The translations under genes were made by a program, and so were the position numbers. This document shows positions 31,718 to 40,778 of a stretch of 64,000 nt of DNA, one piece after another (position 1 is the stretch's first letter; the number at the start of each line of letters is the position of its first letter). Origin of the DNA: JBKECP01 sp047974765 (GTDB taxonomy: Bacteria; Pseudomonadota; Gammaproteobacteria; Pseudomonadales; Halieaceae); assembly GCA_047974765.1 (NCBI GenBank), contig JBKECP010000009.1, forward strand, positions 124,001 through 188,000, written 5' to 3'. The notes under the pieces were generated by a model. That model saw nothing but the letters and a program-made list of their open reading frames with translations, had not been told where the DNA came from and did not search any database.

Positions 31718-32863
31718 TTACTTTATTTTTGGATGCTGGTCGCCGGATGCTTTAGGCAGTACCAGCGACAGTGTCAAAATAATAAAGCATAGAGCCCAGG
31801 ACAGAGATGAGAACCACAACAAATCCTGCCGTACAATAAATTCAAAAAATTGTGCCACCACCCTTAAAGTTGCAGACAAGGCGATGAATATCATCAATAA
31901 AAATGCCAGCACCGCAGGTGGTGGCTGTCGATGTTGGCGCAAATAGTGAGTGCGAATCATGACTCCGCTGGTGAGCGTGCCAATAGCGCCAACGGTTATC
32001 GCATGTAGTGCTGCAATAATTGGCATATTGTAGCTGGTGCAGATGCCAAACCAGATCAGACCCAATGCGAGCCAGCCATAACCAACGGACAGAGCGATGA
32101 GATCAATCCGGCTGGCAATACGCCATAGTCGCCAGCGAACCATACGAATGAGTAATATTAGCCCGGCCAGAGATATTGCTATACCCGCCAGAACGTGGCT
32201 GTCGGCAATGGCAAATAATGGGATTGCACAGAACAATAAAACCGTAAAAGTACCTTCCAGTCTGGGTTGAACCCGTGCGTTTAGCTCCATTGCCCGTTGT
32301 TCAAATTCACCGGCAATAGCCGGTGCCAGAATGCGTCCACCCATAAAAGCCATCAACAATGAGAGAGTAATAATAGCTTCGTGCAAAATAAGTCTGAGTA
32401 AATCGCCAGAGTGTAAAAGGTGGCCTATCAAAAAAGCACCTGGCATCAGGGCGATCATCAGTAATAATGGAATAAGCATGCGGTTGCGCAGTTTTTTTGC
32501 AGCAAAAAAACGCGGTACCACCTGTGATGCCAGGCCCAGCCCGAAGCCGAGATTGATCAACATGGATGGTAAGCTAAATGGTGCCAGAATTTGTGCTATT
32601 CGGGCACATAACCAGAGAGTGAACAGGGCGACAAGAATATTGCGTTTGGTTGGCCCGAGAGTAAAACCGGCAACTACTGCCAGCGAAAAACCAAATAGTA
32701 ACTCAAAACCGTGACCAAAGCCCGCGTAGGCCAGTGGATAGCCTTTACCTGTACCCCAAGCAATTACAGATAACGGGATGGCGACCGCAGCGTACAGTGC
32801 TGCAGCGGGAAAGAATAGCCTGTATGCCCATAATTTTTCCTGTTTTTTACTCATGCCGGTCAT
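31718..32863 (-). CDS. nnrS: NnrS-family haem-copper membrane protein
   Basis: A 381-residue protein with twelve predicted helices. NnrS features include RLFFPAAALYA at the start, GHGFELLFGFSLAVVAGFTLGP, LHEAIITLSLL and the HAITVGAIGTLTSGVMIRT motif, which carry conserved His residues for haem and copper. NnrS relieves nitrosative stress by keeping NO from trapping iron complexes, and is commonly found with nitric oxide reductase genes. The start at 32863 has GGGA 8 bases upstream; alternatives are 32887 and 32854. It follows norF by 52 bases. Confidence 0.9.
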   Translation of the reverse strand: MTGMSKKQEKLWAYRLFFPAAALYAAVAIPLSVIAWGTGKGYPLAYAGFGHGFELLFGFSLAVVAGFTLGPTKRNILVALFTLWLCARIAQILAPFSLPSMLINLGFGLGLASQVVPRFFAAKKLRNRMLIPLLLMIALMPGAFLIGHLLHSGDLLRLILHEAIITLSLLMAFMGGRILAPAIAGEFEQRAMELNARVQPRLEGTFTVLLFCAIPLFAIADSHVLAGIAISLAGLILLIRMVRWRLWRIASRIDLIALSVGYGWLALGLIWFGICTSYNMPIIAALHAITVGAIGTLTSGVMIRTHYLRQHRQPPPAVLAFLLMIFIALSATLRVVAQFFEFIVRQDLLWFSSLSWALCFIILTLSLVLPKASGDQHPKIK

Positions 32864-32914
32864 TTTCCCTGTCCCGCCAGAATCCATGGTCAGCGGGGGC
32901 CGGTACTCAATCTC

Positions 32915-33202
32915 CTAAAAAAAGTAGGCACTGGCTTCCAGCAGCAGTGTCAATATAATCAGGGTCATAATACCGCTCATCCAGCCCCGGGTTGATACTC
33001 TGAGGTTCAGATACACAGCCACGACCTGGTAGGCTTTAAAACCTGTTGCCAGAAAAATCAGCACAATAGACGTGCTTGACAATGCCTGCCAGCCCGCCAG
33101 CGAATTGAACAATGCTGATGCCATGGATATCAAGGTAAGCACCATCAGTGTTGCCCAGGTTATTAGCAGGCGGCGGTGGCCAGGCAGATGTTTGGTACTC
33201 AT
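32915..33202 (-). CDS. norF: NorF-like cytochrome oxidase subunit IV-family protein
   Basis: A 95-residue protein with three membrane helices, of the prokaryotic cytochrome c oxidase subunit IV family; TWATLMVLTLISMASAL, VLIFLATGFKAYQVVAVYL and a last helix near the C-terminus are typical. Encoded next to norE with a 4-base overlap, it is best named NorF, an accessory needed for full nitric oxide reductase activity in denitrifiers. It could in principle serve an oxidase, but nnrS next to it favours NO reduction. Confidence 0.8.
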   Translation of the reverse strand: MSTKHLPGHRRLLITWATLMVLTLISMASALFNSLAGWQALSSTSIVLIFLATGFKAYQVVAVYLNLRVSTRGWMSGIMTLIILTLLLEASAYFF

Positions 33203-33795
33203 CGCAATAGATACACCAGGGGGTAGAGTAGCACCCAGATTAAATCCACCAGATGCCAGAATGCGGTAACTGTCTCAAGATTCTCCTCTGATAACTGCCA
33301 AAATACCAGGATTAGCAAGACCAGGCCAAATAATACATGGGCAAAATGAAAGGCCGTCAGGCCGTAGTAAAAACCAAAAAAAGTGTTGGTTTCAGGGTAG
33401 ATTCCCGCTTCAAATTTGGCGGTATATTCCATAAATTTGACGCTACAGAAAACAATACCCAGAACGATGGTGAGTGCAAGCCACTGCCGGGCGCGGCGCC
33501 GACTTTGAGCCAGTGTTTGCAGGGCCAGTGCTGCACACAGGCCACTGGTCAGCAGGATGAGTGTATTAATACCACCGGTTACCGGATCAAGTTGACTCTG
33601 TGACAGGTTAAATAATTCCGGCTGACGGGTGCGTTCCCAGGCAAATAAAATAAAAAAACCACTGAAGGCAACCAGCTCACTGATAATGAGTACCCACATC
33701 ATGGGATTGCCTGGCAGTGATGATAGCGGCCCCCAACCTGGATTGAATACGGGATTTTGTGGGTGGCTTTTGTTTGCTGCGGATACTTCGTTCAT
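33199..33795 (-). CDS. norE: NorE-like cytochrome oxidase subunit III-family protein
   Basis: A 198-residue protein with five membrane helices, homologous to subunit III of haem-copper oxidases: WVLIISELVAFSGFFILFAW, FGFYYGLTAFHFAHVLFGLV and TAFWHLVDLIWVLLYPLVYL are the classical segments. With norF downstream and nnrS after that, NorE is the likely identity. No catalytic subunits (norCB or cox genes) are in the window. Its start overlaps the end of the M14 carboxypeptidase gene by 4 bases. Confidence 0.85.
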   Translation of the reverse strand: MNEVSAANKSHPQNPVFNPGWGPLSSLPGNPMMWVLIISELVAFSGFFILFAWERTRQPELFNLSQSQLDPVTGGINTLILLTSGLCAALALQTLAQSRRRARQWLALTIVLGIVFCSVKFMEYTAKFEAGIYPETNTFFGFYYGLTAFHFAHVLFGLVLLILVFWQLSEENLETVTAFWHLVDLIWVLLYPLVYLLR

Positions 33796-34787
33796 GTTTC
33801 AAATCTTACCACGGTCGGTATTTGTTGTTGGCAAAGAAGGTAATCTAGCGCTGCCTGTATCGCTGTTACCTGGGCCAAAATGCAATTTTGTTCATCGACA
33901 CGGGGGCTGTCAGGGTAGACCTCGGTGGTAGTGACGTAGGCCGCATCTGTGATACCCGCGCATAAGCCAAGTTTGCGGTTGGGGTAATTGATAACGCCGT
34001 ACTGTGTCAATGTTTCACCGATGACCTGCCCCTGCTCATCAGCTGGCGCAATATGGGTTACGGTTTTGACAGCCTGGATAATAGCCTGCTGAAAATCGTC
34101 GGCAGGTTTTTCAGTGTCGCCTACCAGATAAAAACCGTCCGGGATAGACTCCCATAAATCGATGTTTTGTCCATCACGGGCTGCCAGTGCGGGCCGGAAT
34201 TCACTGGCATCAGTATCTGTGGTTTCATGCAGGTCAATGTGCAAGTTAAAGTCCATATCCACTAGAGACAACAGCTGCATCAGAGCGGCTGATTCCGGAG
34301 CTGGACTGTCCCTGTAAAAAGAGCGGTTTGGGTCGATGGCCATCGGGTTCCAGCGGTTGATGGTTTCGTAAGCCCAGGGACTGATACAGGGAGCCACCAG
34401 CAGGTTGATATGTTGTGCATAGTGGCTGGCCATTGTCTGTAGAAACCTTATGGCACCCTTCACACCACTGGTTTCGTAGCCGTGTACGCCACCGGTAATC
34501 AGTGCGCAGGGCTTATCGGATTGAATGTCAGTGCTGCAAAAAGCGATCAGAGGGTAGTTCAGTTCAGCACAATTTGATGCAATGCGGCCCTGCTCCATAC
34601 GGCCTTGTTCAATATAGTTAAGCTCGCTATAAACCTGCTTTTTAAGGCCATTAATAGGGGGCGCAAGTGGTGCGAGTACATCGTCGATATAGCTGCGCTG
34701 GCGGACTTGCCGTGAACGCCACAGGTTACGGTCTTCTTGTGTCCAGGGTTGGCCGGGTGTGCCGACAGGATAAAAGGTGCTGTTCAT
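33792..34787 (-). CDS. M14-family zinc carboxypeptidase-like protein
   Basis: A 331-residue cytoplasmic protein without signal peptide. The M14 zinc ligands are visible: GGVHGYETSG (His and Glu of H-x-x-E, near residue 98) and the later His in DLHETTD (near 190). NRWNPMAIDPNRSF gives the Asn-Arg substrate-binding pair (N-R). C-terminal TTTEVYPD supplies a candidate catalytic Glu. The family includes peptidases and succinylglutamate desuccinylase/aspartoacylase-like amidases, so the substrate is open. Its overlap with norE means the two are translated together, which is unexpected for this function. Confidence 0.82.
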   Translation of the reverse strand: MNSTFYPVGTPGQPWTQEDRNLWRSRQVRQRSYIDDVLAPLAPPINGLKKQVYSELNYIEQGRMEQGRIASNCAELNYPLIAFCSTDIQSDKPCALITGGVHGYETSGVKGAIRFLQTMASHYAQHINLLVAPCISPWAYETINRWNPMAIDPNRSFYRDSPAPESAALMQLLSLVDMDFNLHIDLHETTDTDASEFRPALAARDGQNIDLWESIPDGFYLVGDTEKPADDFQQAIIQAVKTVTHIAPADEQGQVIGETLTQYGVINYPNRKLGLCAGITDAAYVTTTEVYPDSPRVDEQNCILAQVTAIQAALDYLLCQQQIPTVVRFET

Positions 34788-34860
34788 GGCTCTGTTTTGA
34801 CCGGTGAACTACAAGGCGGGCAGTATACAGGTAAAGTCGTCTGAACAAGATATTAAACGC

Positions 34861-34886
34861 TAAAAAAGGCCGGAATAAATCCGGCC
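34861..34886 (-). terminator. Rho-independent terminator of the large S8 protease gene
   Basis: On the reverse strand GGCCGGA (34886-34880) pairs with TCCGGCC (34874-34868) around a 5-base loop, then runs into TTTTTT. It lies about 90 bases beyond the protease stop at 34978. Confidence 0.85.
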
Positions 34887-34977
34887 ATAACATTCATACT
34901 GTATTTTCGGCAACGACTATCCAATATCCAATATATAAACAGACTATTGCCGAAACGGTCGTGCTTGTCTGGGCAGT

Positions 34978-37900
34978 CTATTGAACCTCGAAAATAAGCG
35001 CCTCAGTAGCTTCGGTAGCGCTGCCGCTTAGATCGGTGCCCCGGCTTGAGTTACTGAACATCAACAGACCATACTCAGGGCTGTTGCCCGGCCACAACGA
35101 CCAGTCTGTCACCTCCATAACACCTGAATCACCTGCTGCAATATCACTGATATCGGTAGTAAAACGTTCACCGTAAGGAGTGATGGTCAGATTGCTTACT
35201 GCATCGCCGGGGCCGCCATAGTAGAAGTCCTGGGTCCGTACAGTTATATCGACATTGGTTGCCAGTTCTACATCAGCAATACTCATGCCCAACTGTTCGG
35301 CACAGACTCTCAGAACCGTATTGGCCGTATTGGTTGAGTGTTCGGCAAAGTAGTAGGCATTCAGATCGCCCGTACTCAAATTCATAGACCAGACCAGCTG
35401 GCGACCATCAGTGATGCTTGATATGCCCGAAGCGTCACGATTGAGTACGGCGTAGTCATCAATGCCATCCTGATTAGTGTCGAGATAAATCAGGTGTGAT
35501 ACCGGCAGTAAATGTTGCTGACGCTCCCAGGTGCTGATGGCAAACTCCCAGATAAAGGAATTGTCATCTGAACATGTGCCTGGCTCAACCAGCCTGGTAT
35601 TAACACCAATAGCGCGGATATCCGGTGTTGGTGATTGCTCGCCCTGACCACCTTCGGGGATGTTGTCACTGAGAGCAATCAGTGCATAGGTCTCAATTTG
35701 TGCGCTACCCATACCGTCATTGGTCAATGTGATGCTGTCCCCACCGGAAGCCAGTGCTGTACGCCCGCTGATGCTGGCTGATTTGCGTGGCAGAACATGC
35801 CAGGGCATACGCAGGGTTTTACTGCCATTATTGAACTCAATATAGCCGTCAAACTCCATGGCTGTTAGTGAGCCGGGGTTGGCGCCGTTGGGGCCTGAAG
35901 ACATGATGTTGTCTGGCAGCTTCTCACCATTAATGGTCATGGTTATACGAACCGTTGCTGACTGGCCCGCTTGCAGATTGACACTGGCAGGTGATATTTC
36001 CAGATCAATCGCGCCGGAGCTTTCGTCATCTGTATAGCGGAAGCTGGAGCTGATATCGAAAGTTTGGGTGGCACGGGCCTTGCTGGTAATCACTACATCC
36101 TTGCTCAGTGTAAGGCTTGGTGTAGCTATATCATGGAAACCGAAACTGAGAGCGCCCTGGCCTGTACCTTGCTCCATAATGACTGCGGGTGAGGATACGG
36201 CAGCATAAGCCCTGACTTCACCGCCACCGATGCGGGTAATCGGTGCAAGGCCGGTGTAGGGGTCAGTGGCAATATCAGGGTCAGCCGTGTTGATTAACTG
36301 AGCTTTGGCTTCAGCAGGTGCCATGTCGGGTTTGAATTGCAGCAACAAGGCCGCTGCACCGGAAACCATGGGTGCTGCACCAGAAGTGCCACCGAAGGGG
36401 CTGGTGCCATCACCTGTGCCGGTCAGCGCCGAGATAGAGGCACCCGGTGCACCGATTTCCGGTTTTAGCAGATGCGTTGCATCGTGCTGGGGGCCACGGG
36501 AGGAGCTGCCTACCATCTGGCCAACCAGTGACAGGCCGTTGGATGGATCTATGGTCAGGTCAGTACCTGCTGCCGCTTTCATTGCAACAGAAGTGGATTG
36601 ACTGATCATATAAGCGGGAATCACAAAGGGACCGTGACTACCGCTGCCACCGGAGAAGGGGTCGCCAGGGGCCACCAGGCCGATAACACCGATAACGCCA
36701 CCGGCATCTTCAATATTCCTGATTTTCAGGGTGAAGTTACATGCACCGCGATCGACCAGCACGGCCAGACCATTCAGGCTGCCGGCAGTAAAAGCGGTAC
36801 AGCCATCGAGATTGCCACCGGCACCATCACCGTACTGTATAGGTGCCGCTACCACACCGGCAGGTGTTTGTGACCAGGGCTGGAATACAGAAGGGTATTC
36901 AAAACCGCCAAATTCCAGCAGGGGCTGTTCAGCAGAAGGTACTTGAGTCTGGGCGACAGACAAAGCCGAGGCTGCGGATGAAGGGGAGCCAGTAATATAG
37001 GGTTTGTTGCTGCCGTTGCCAGCTGAGGCAACAAAGAGCACACCGGCGGCGGATGCGTTATTAACAGCAAAAACCAGATCGTCATCAAACGGCTGGCCGT
37101 AATTGGAGCCCAGTGACATATTGACGATATCCAGATGATCCGAAGTATCGCCGTCACCATTGGGGTCGGCCGCCCATTCAACGGCCTGTAGCAGTGCGAT
37201 ACCGGAGCAGGAAGTGGAAACGGAAGAGCAGGCCTTTAGCGCATAGAGATCAACGCCGGGGGCCACACCTGTAGCACCACCGATAATGTCAGCGACATGA
37301 GTACCGTGACCACCTCCGGGGCCATCATCAAGGGGATCGGGATCTGGTTCAACCGGATCACTGGAGCTGCCCCAGTTGCTACCGACAAAGTCATAGCCAC
37401 CAACCACTCTGGCGGTGGGGAATGTACCGGCTTCAATGACGCCTGGATCATTATTGGTAAATTCACTGATATCACCGGAGCCGCCCATGGCAACGTGGGT
37501 GTAATCAATACCGCTGTCAATGACGCCAACACTGACACCTCTGCCGGTATAACCAAAGTTACGCATTGTCCAGGCGCCGATATAGGGTGCGGTCTCTGAC
37601 AGATGCTTTTCATATTCGATTACGCGGGTAACGCTGAGTACCGCCGGATCAGAAGCCAGCGCATCAATTTCTGATGAGTCAACCCCTTCAAGCATGACCG
37701 AGTTGATAACTACCTGGGTGCTGCCAACAACATTGGCATCAGGCGCAATGGCCTGGGTGCGTTCAATAAACTGCTGCTGATCGCGCTCAATGGCCTGCTT
37801 GGCCGCTTCGGGTGTGGAGCGGGCACTTTTGCGGATCGATACGGGGTCGTCCTTCAGGCGCACAATAACTGCCACGCCATTATTGGCGGTCTGGCTTGCA

Positions 37901-38109
37901 GGGTTGAGGATATCAGTGCTGTCGGATTTTGCAGACAGCGGGGTAGCCAGGCGTAAATCTTTCAGTTGAGTTGAATTGGTGTTGCTGTCACCGCGGACGG
38001 CAATGCGCTGATCAAGGTTGTCCCCGGCTGTGACAGCTGCGGACGCAAGTCCTGCTGCCAGAGCCGTGAGACTGAATGTGACTGCCATTCTTTTCATAAG
38101 AAAAGCCAT
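34978..38109 (-). CDS. Large secreted subtilisin-family (S8) protease with PA domain
   Basis: A 1043-residue protein with signal peptide (about 1-28), an I9-type propeptide (about 70-165, GVAVIVRLKDDPVSIRK...), and an S8A catalytic domain with Asp198 (GVIDSGID), His268 (GGHGTHVAD) and Ser576 (GGTSGAAPM). A PA domain is inserted before the Ser, around 400-490 (CTAFTAGSLNGLAVLVDRG and CNFTLKIRN). C-terminal beta domains follow (Fn3-like near 660-760, NVDIT-type repeats later). Such lactocepin-like proteases digest extracellular protein. ATG 38109 has GGAGG 8 bases upstream. No lipobox or sorting tail is seen, so it should be released or loosely surface bound. It is monocistronic. Confidence 0.92.
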   Translation of the reverse strand: MAFLMKRMAVTFSLTALAAGLASAAVTAGDNLDQRIAVRGDSNTNSTQLKDLRLATPLSAKSDSTDILNPASQTANNGVAVIVRLKDDPVSIRKSARSTPEAAKQAIERDQQQFIERTQAIAPDANVVGSTQVVINSVMLEGVDSSEIDALASDPAVLSVTRVIEYEKHLSETAPYIGAWTMRNFGYTGRGVSVGVIDSGIDYTHVAMGGSGDISEFTNNDPGVIEAGTFPTARVVGGYDFVGSNWGSSSDPVEPDPDPLDDGPGGGHGTHVADIIGGATGVAPGVDLYALKACSSVSTSCSGIALLQAVEWAADPNGDGDTSDHLDIVNMSLGSNYGQPFDDDLVFAVNNASAAGVLFVASAGNGSNKPYITGSPSSAASALSVAQTQVPSAEQPLLEFGGFEYPSVFQPWSQTPAGVVAAPIQYGDGAGGNLDGCTAFTAGSLNGLAVLVDRGACNFTLKIRNIEDAGGVIGVIGLVAPGDPFSGGSGSHGPFVIPAYMISQSTSVAMKAAAGTDLTIDPSNGLSLVGQMVGSSSRGPQHDATHLLKPEIGAPGASISALTGTGDGTSPFGGTSGAAPMVSGAAALLLQFKPDMAPAEAKAQLINTADPDIATDPYTGLAPITRIGGGEVRAYAAVSSPAVIMEQGTGQGALSFGFHDIATPSLTLSKDVVITSKARATQTFDISSSFRYTDDESSGAIDLEISPASVNLQAGQSATVRITMTINGEKLPDNIMSSGPNGANPGSLTAMEFDGYIEFNNGSKTLRMPWHVLPRKSASISGRTALASGGDSITLTNDGMGSAQIETYALIALSDNIPEGGQGEQSPTPDIRAIGVNTRLVEPGTCSDDNSFIWEFAISTWERQQHLLPVSHLIYLDTNQDGIDDYAVLNRDASGISSITDGRQLVWSMNLSTGDLNAYYFAEHSTNTANTVLRVCAEQLGMSIADVELATNVDITVRTQDFYYGGPGDAVSNLTITPYGERFTTDISDIAAGDSGVMEVTDWSLWPGNSPEYGLLMFSNSSRGTDLSGSATEATEALIFEVQ

Positions 38110-38719
38110 GACGATTCCTCCAGTCATTTATAAATTTATGATGTGGTGTGTGGCTATTTATAAGCCTGTCAACCAACACTAGTACATCTTGTGAGGGCCG
38201 TCATAAAAAATGCAGGGTATTTGCTGAATTGTCTATTCTTTTCACTGTTTGGAGTCAATAAAATAGTTTGTGATAGCTATAAATTATTTTTTGGGCTGTA
38301 TCGGGAGCCCGTTTATAAAGCGTGTGCTCTTTTTCTATTATCCTAAAATCCGCAGTTGGACGTGCCCAATGGTGCTGTAATTGGTGTGTCAGGCAAGGCG
38401 GAGCAACACCGCCTGACGCACAGAGAGCAGTGCCAGTGGGTGCGTAGCGCGCTCACCCGCAAGGTGAATGTGACCAAAGACAAAAAGTCCAGTGCTTATG
38501 CGACTTTCAACGACAAAATAAGCGGGCAACTGCGGATTCCAGGGTTATTTGTTTACCAGATAAATAGCCGGACTTTCACCAGACTGGGAAAGAATAATGA
38601 CATCCAAAAACGGCAGTCGTCCTCACAGCAGCCTTGACCAGAAAACACCGGATCAGTTTTACTTTGAGCAATTCAAGTTTTATAAGCCCGGATAGTTGCT
38701 AAAAGGATGAGTATTTATT
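38110..38719. other. Long intergenic region between the S8 protease and tadA
   Basis: The 610 bases contain the divergent promoter area of the protease gene (AT-rich, 38110-38345) and a GC-richer segment, 38350-38560, with a strong hairpin. An open frame of 93 codons at 38356-38637 has no recognisable product and no ribosome site, so I do not call it a gene. The function of the GC-richer part is unknown. Confidence 0.4.
38384..38421. repeat. 11-bp hairpin in the intergenic region
   Basis: GTGTGTCAGGC (38384-38394) pairs with GCCTGACGCAC (38411-38421), ten Watson-Crick pairs and one G-U, around a 16-base loop. No T-run follows, so it is not an obvious terminator. Confidence 0.45.
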
Positions 38720-39169
38720 TTGCACGAACATGAACAGTGGATGCGGCGCGCACTGGCGCTGGCAGATCAGGCGGCGACAGCTGGTGAAGTGCCGGTGGGT
38801 GCCGTGGTGGTTCGTGAAGGGCAGTTGCTGGGGGAGGGTTTCAACCAGGTTATTTCCGCTGCTGATCCAACCGCACACGCTGAAATTGTTGCTTTGCGCA
38901 CGGCAGCTCAAATGGCGGCTAACTACCGTCTGAGTGGTAGTACGCTCTATGTCACTCTGGAGCCTTGTACTATGTGTGCCGGTGCTATTGTACATGCGCG
39001 TATTGCACATTTGGTGTTTGCTGCGCGTGAGCCTCGTGCCGGTGTTATCTGTAGTCGCCATCAGCAACTGGATGAACCCTGGTATAACCACCGGGTACGG
39101 TGGCAGGGCGATGTGCTGGCCAGGGAGAGTGCCGATCGCCTGAAAACTTTTTTCCAGGCTCGTCGCTAA
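38720..39169 (+). CDS. tadA: tRNA-specific adenosine deaminase TadA
   Basis: A 149-residue zinc deaminase. HAE at 53-55 (His53 ligand, Glu55 proton shuttle) and PCTMC (Cys83, Cys86) form the active site; NYRLSGSTLYVTLEPC is diagnostic of TadA. It converts adenosine 34 to inosine in tRNA-Arg(ACG), an essential step. The TTG at 38720 is accepted because the HEHEQWMRRALALA start matches the E. coli N-terminus; the next ATG (38741) would remove part of the first helix. An AAGGA lies about 14 bases upstream, rather far. Confidence 0.92.
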   Translation: MHEHEQWMRRALALADQAATAGEVPVGAVVVREGQLLGEGFNQVISAADPTAHAEIVALRTAAQMAANYRLSGSTLYVTLEPCTMCAGAIVHARIAHLVFAAREPRAGVICSRHQQLDEPWYNHRVRWQGDVLARESADRLKTFFQARR

Positions 39170-39193
39170 GTATTCTGTTTTCGGGTACTTTGT

Positions 39194-40636
39194 TTACAGT
39201 GCCCGAAAAGACATGCCGCGTAAAACATCAGGTAAATAGTCTGACGGATTAATGGGGGGAGACCACTGGTCCACCGGGCTTGCCTGCCATTGCAGTACGC
39301 TATAGTAGTGACGAATATTCTGCACGTAGGTGGCTGCCTCCTGCCCGCGGGCATAGCCATAACGCGTATCGCGGTAGAACTGCCGTTTTTGTAACAGGGG
39401 CAGGCGCTCAAGTACATGAGTCCACTGGTTTGGGTCGGCCCCCTGTTTTTGTGTCAGTATTCTTGCATCCTCCAGGTGTCCCAAACCAATGTTGTAGGCG
39501 GCCAGCGCCATCCAGGTCCGATCCGGTTCAGAGATGCGGGCAGTCAGGCGGCGTAGACTATCTTTCAGGTAGCGGGCTCCGCCACGCAGGCTTTGCAGTG
39601 GATCGAGGCGATTTTTTATCCCCAGTTCACGAGCGGTGGGAATGGTCAGCATCATCATGCCGCGTACGCCGGTTGGTGAAATTGCCTTGGGGTTCCAGTG
39701 AGATTCCTGGTAAGCCACCGCAGCCAGTAAATGCCAATCCAGCTGATATTCGCCGGCCACCTGACGAATCATGTCTTCATAGTCGGGCAACACCTTTTTC
39801 ATATTGAGAGTGAAGGTGTGGGCATCAATGCGGGACATCACACTGGCGTGACCAAAGTGCTGCTCACGCAGCTGTTCCAGCTGGCCATTTTTGCGAAGCT
39901 TGTCAAAAAAAGAGTTCACTGTCTGGCGTAATTCTTCGCTGGCCTCACCCTTGGGAAAGTACCATGTCATATCGCGGGGATCATTAAGATCAAAAGCCCG
40001 GGCCAGACGGGGATAAAAGCTCTGTTGCAGGGAAAATTCGTTGGAGTTAATAACGGCCAGTAACGTTTCGTCGTTTTCGACCATCTCCAGCAGCTCCATC
40101 GAGTCGGCTTCTTCAATTTCTCGCCAGTGCAAGGCTGGATAGTCCTCTGACAATTGGCGCAGGGTTTCAAGGTGGCTGCTGCCTTTGACAATGAGCAATT
40201 CACGCTCCCCGAGATCGGCAGCCTTGCGCGGACGCTTGCTGCCTGTCTTGTAGATCACCAGTGCTGTCTGCCTGCCGTAGGCATGAGAGTGGAGGTATCG
40301 GGATTCCCACTGTGGGGTCAGGCTGAGACTGGCAGCTGCAATATCTGCCTCGCCGCGTTGCAGGCGTCGGAAAATACCGTCCATATCGACGGCAGGTTGC
40401 ATGTTCAGCTCAACCTCAAGCTCCTGTGCAAATAAACGTGCCAGATCGTATTCAAAACCGGCGGCACCATTTTTGTTGAGGTAGTAACTGGCGGGTCCGC
40501 TGCGGGTCACTACCAGCAGTTCACCCCGTTTGCGAATGTCCTCCAGACGATTATCGTCAGAACAGCCTGCCAGCAGGCACAACAACAGGGCCGTAATGAG
40601 GGTGATATGAGCAGAAATATTTGTCAGGTGTATCAT
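39194..40636 (-). CDS. mltF: Membrane-bound lytic murein transglycosylase F
   Basis: A 480-residue lipoprotein (lipobox LLAGC near residue 25). The N-terminal half is a periplasmic solute-binding-like regulatory domain (about 35-270, LLVVTRSGPASYYLNKNGAAG). The C-terminal half is an SLT goose-type lysozyme domain with catalytic Glu311 in AYQESHWNP, then PTGVRGMMMLT and LAAYNIGLGHLEDA. It cleaves peptidoglycan glycan strands to 1,6-anhydromuramic products during wall turnover. It is divergent from purL, as in many gammaproteobacteria. Confidence 0.93.
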   Translation of the reverse strand: MIHLTNISAHITLITALLLCLLAGCSDDNRLEDIRKRGELLVVTRSGPASYYLNKNGAAGFEYDLARLFAQELEVELNMQPAVDMDGIFRRLQRGEADIAAASLSLTPQWESRYLHSHAYGRQTALVIYKTGSKRPRKAADLGERELLIVKGSSHLETLRQLSEDYPALHWREIEEADSMELLEMVENDETLLAVINSNEFSLQQSFYPRLARAFDLNDPRDMTWYFPKGEASEELRQTVNSFFDKLRKNGQLEQLREQHFGHASVMSRIDAHTFTLNMKKVLPDYEDMIRQVAGEYQLDWHLLAAVAYQESHWNPKAISPTGVRGMMMLTIPTARELGIKNRLDPLQSLRGGARYLKDSLRRLTARISEPDRTWMALAAYNIGLGHLEDARILTQKQGADPNQWTHVLERLPLLQKRQFYRDTRYGYARGQEAATYVQNIRHYYSVLQWQASPVDQWSPPINPSDYLPDVLRGMSFRAL

Positions 40637-40778
40637 TGCGCCTATTCTAGCTGCCCTGATTCATTTGCCAACTGTTGCAATTTTCCGCCCTCTGATATCT
40701 TTGTACCGGTTAACGCGGGCAGACTGATACAGTACAATGGCGCGCTTTTCCGATACCTCTTCTGGAGTTGTCCCCAGC

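Noticed and set aside
25555..38109. The two S8 proteases as a recent duplication
   Set aside because: Accessory domains, secretion signals and the inserted PA domain differ, and the catalytic regions are only distantly alike.
38356..38637. 93-codon open frame in the gap before tadA
   Set aside because: No ribosome site, no recognisable family and it spans a strong hairpin; treated as noncoding.
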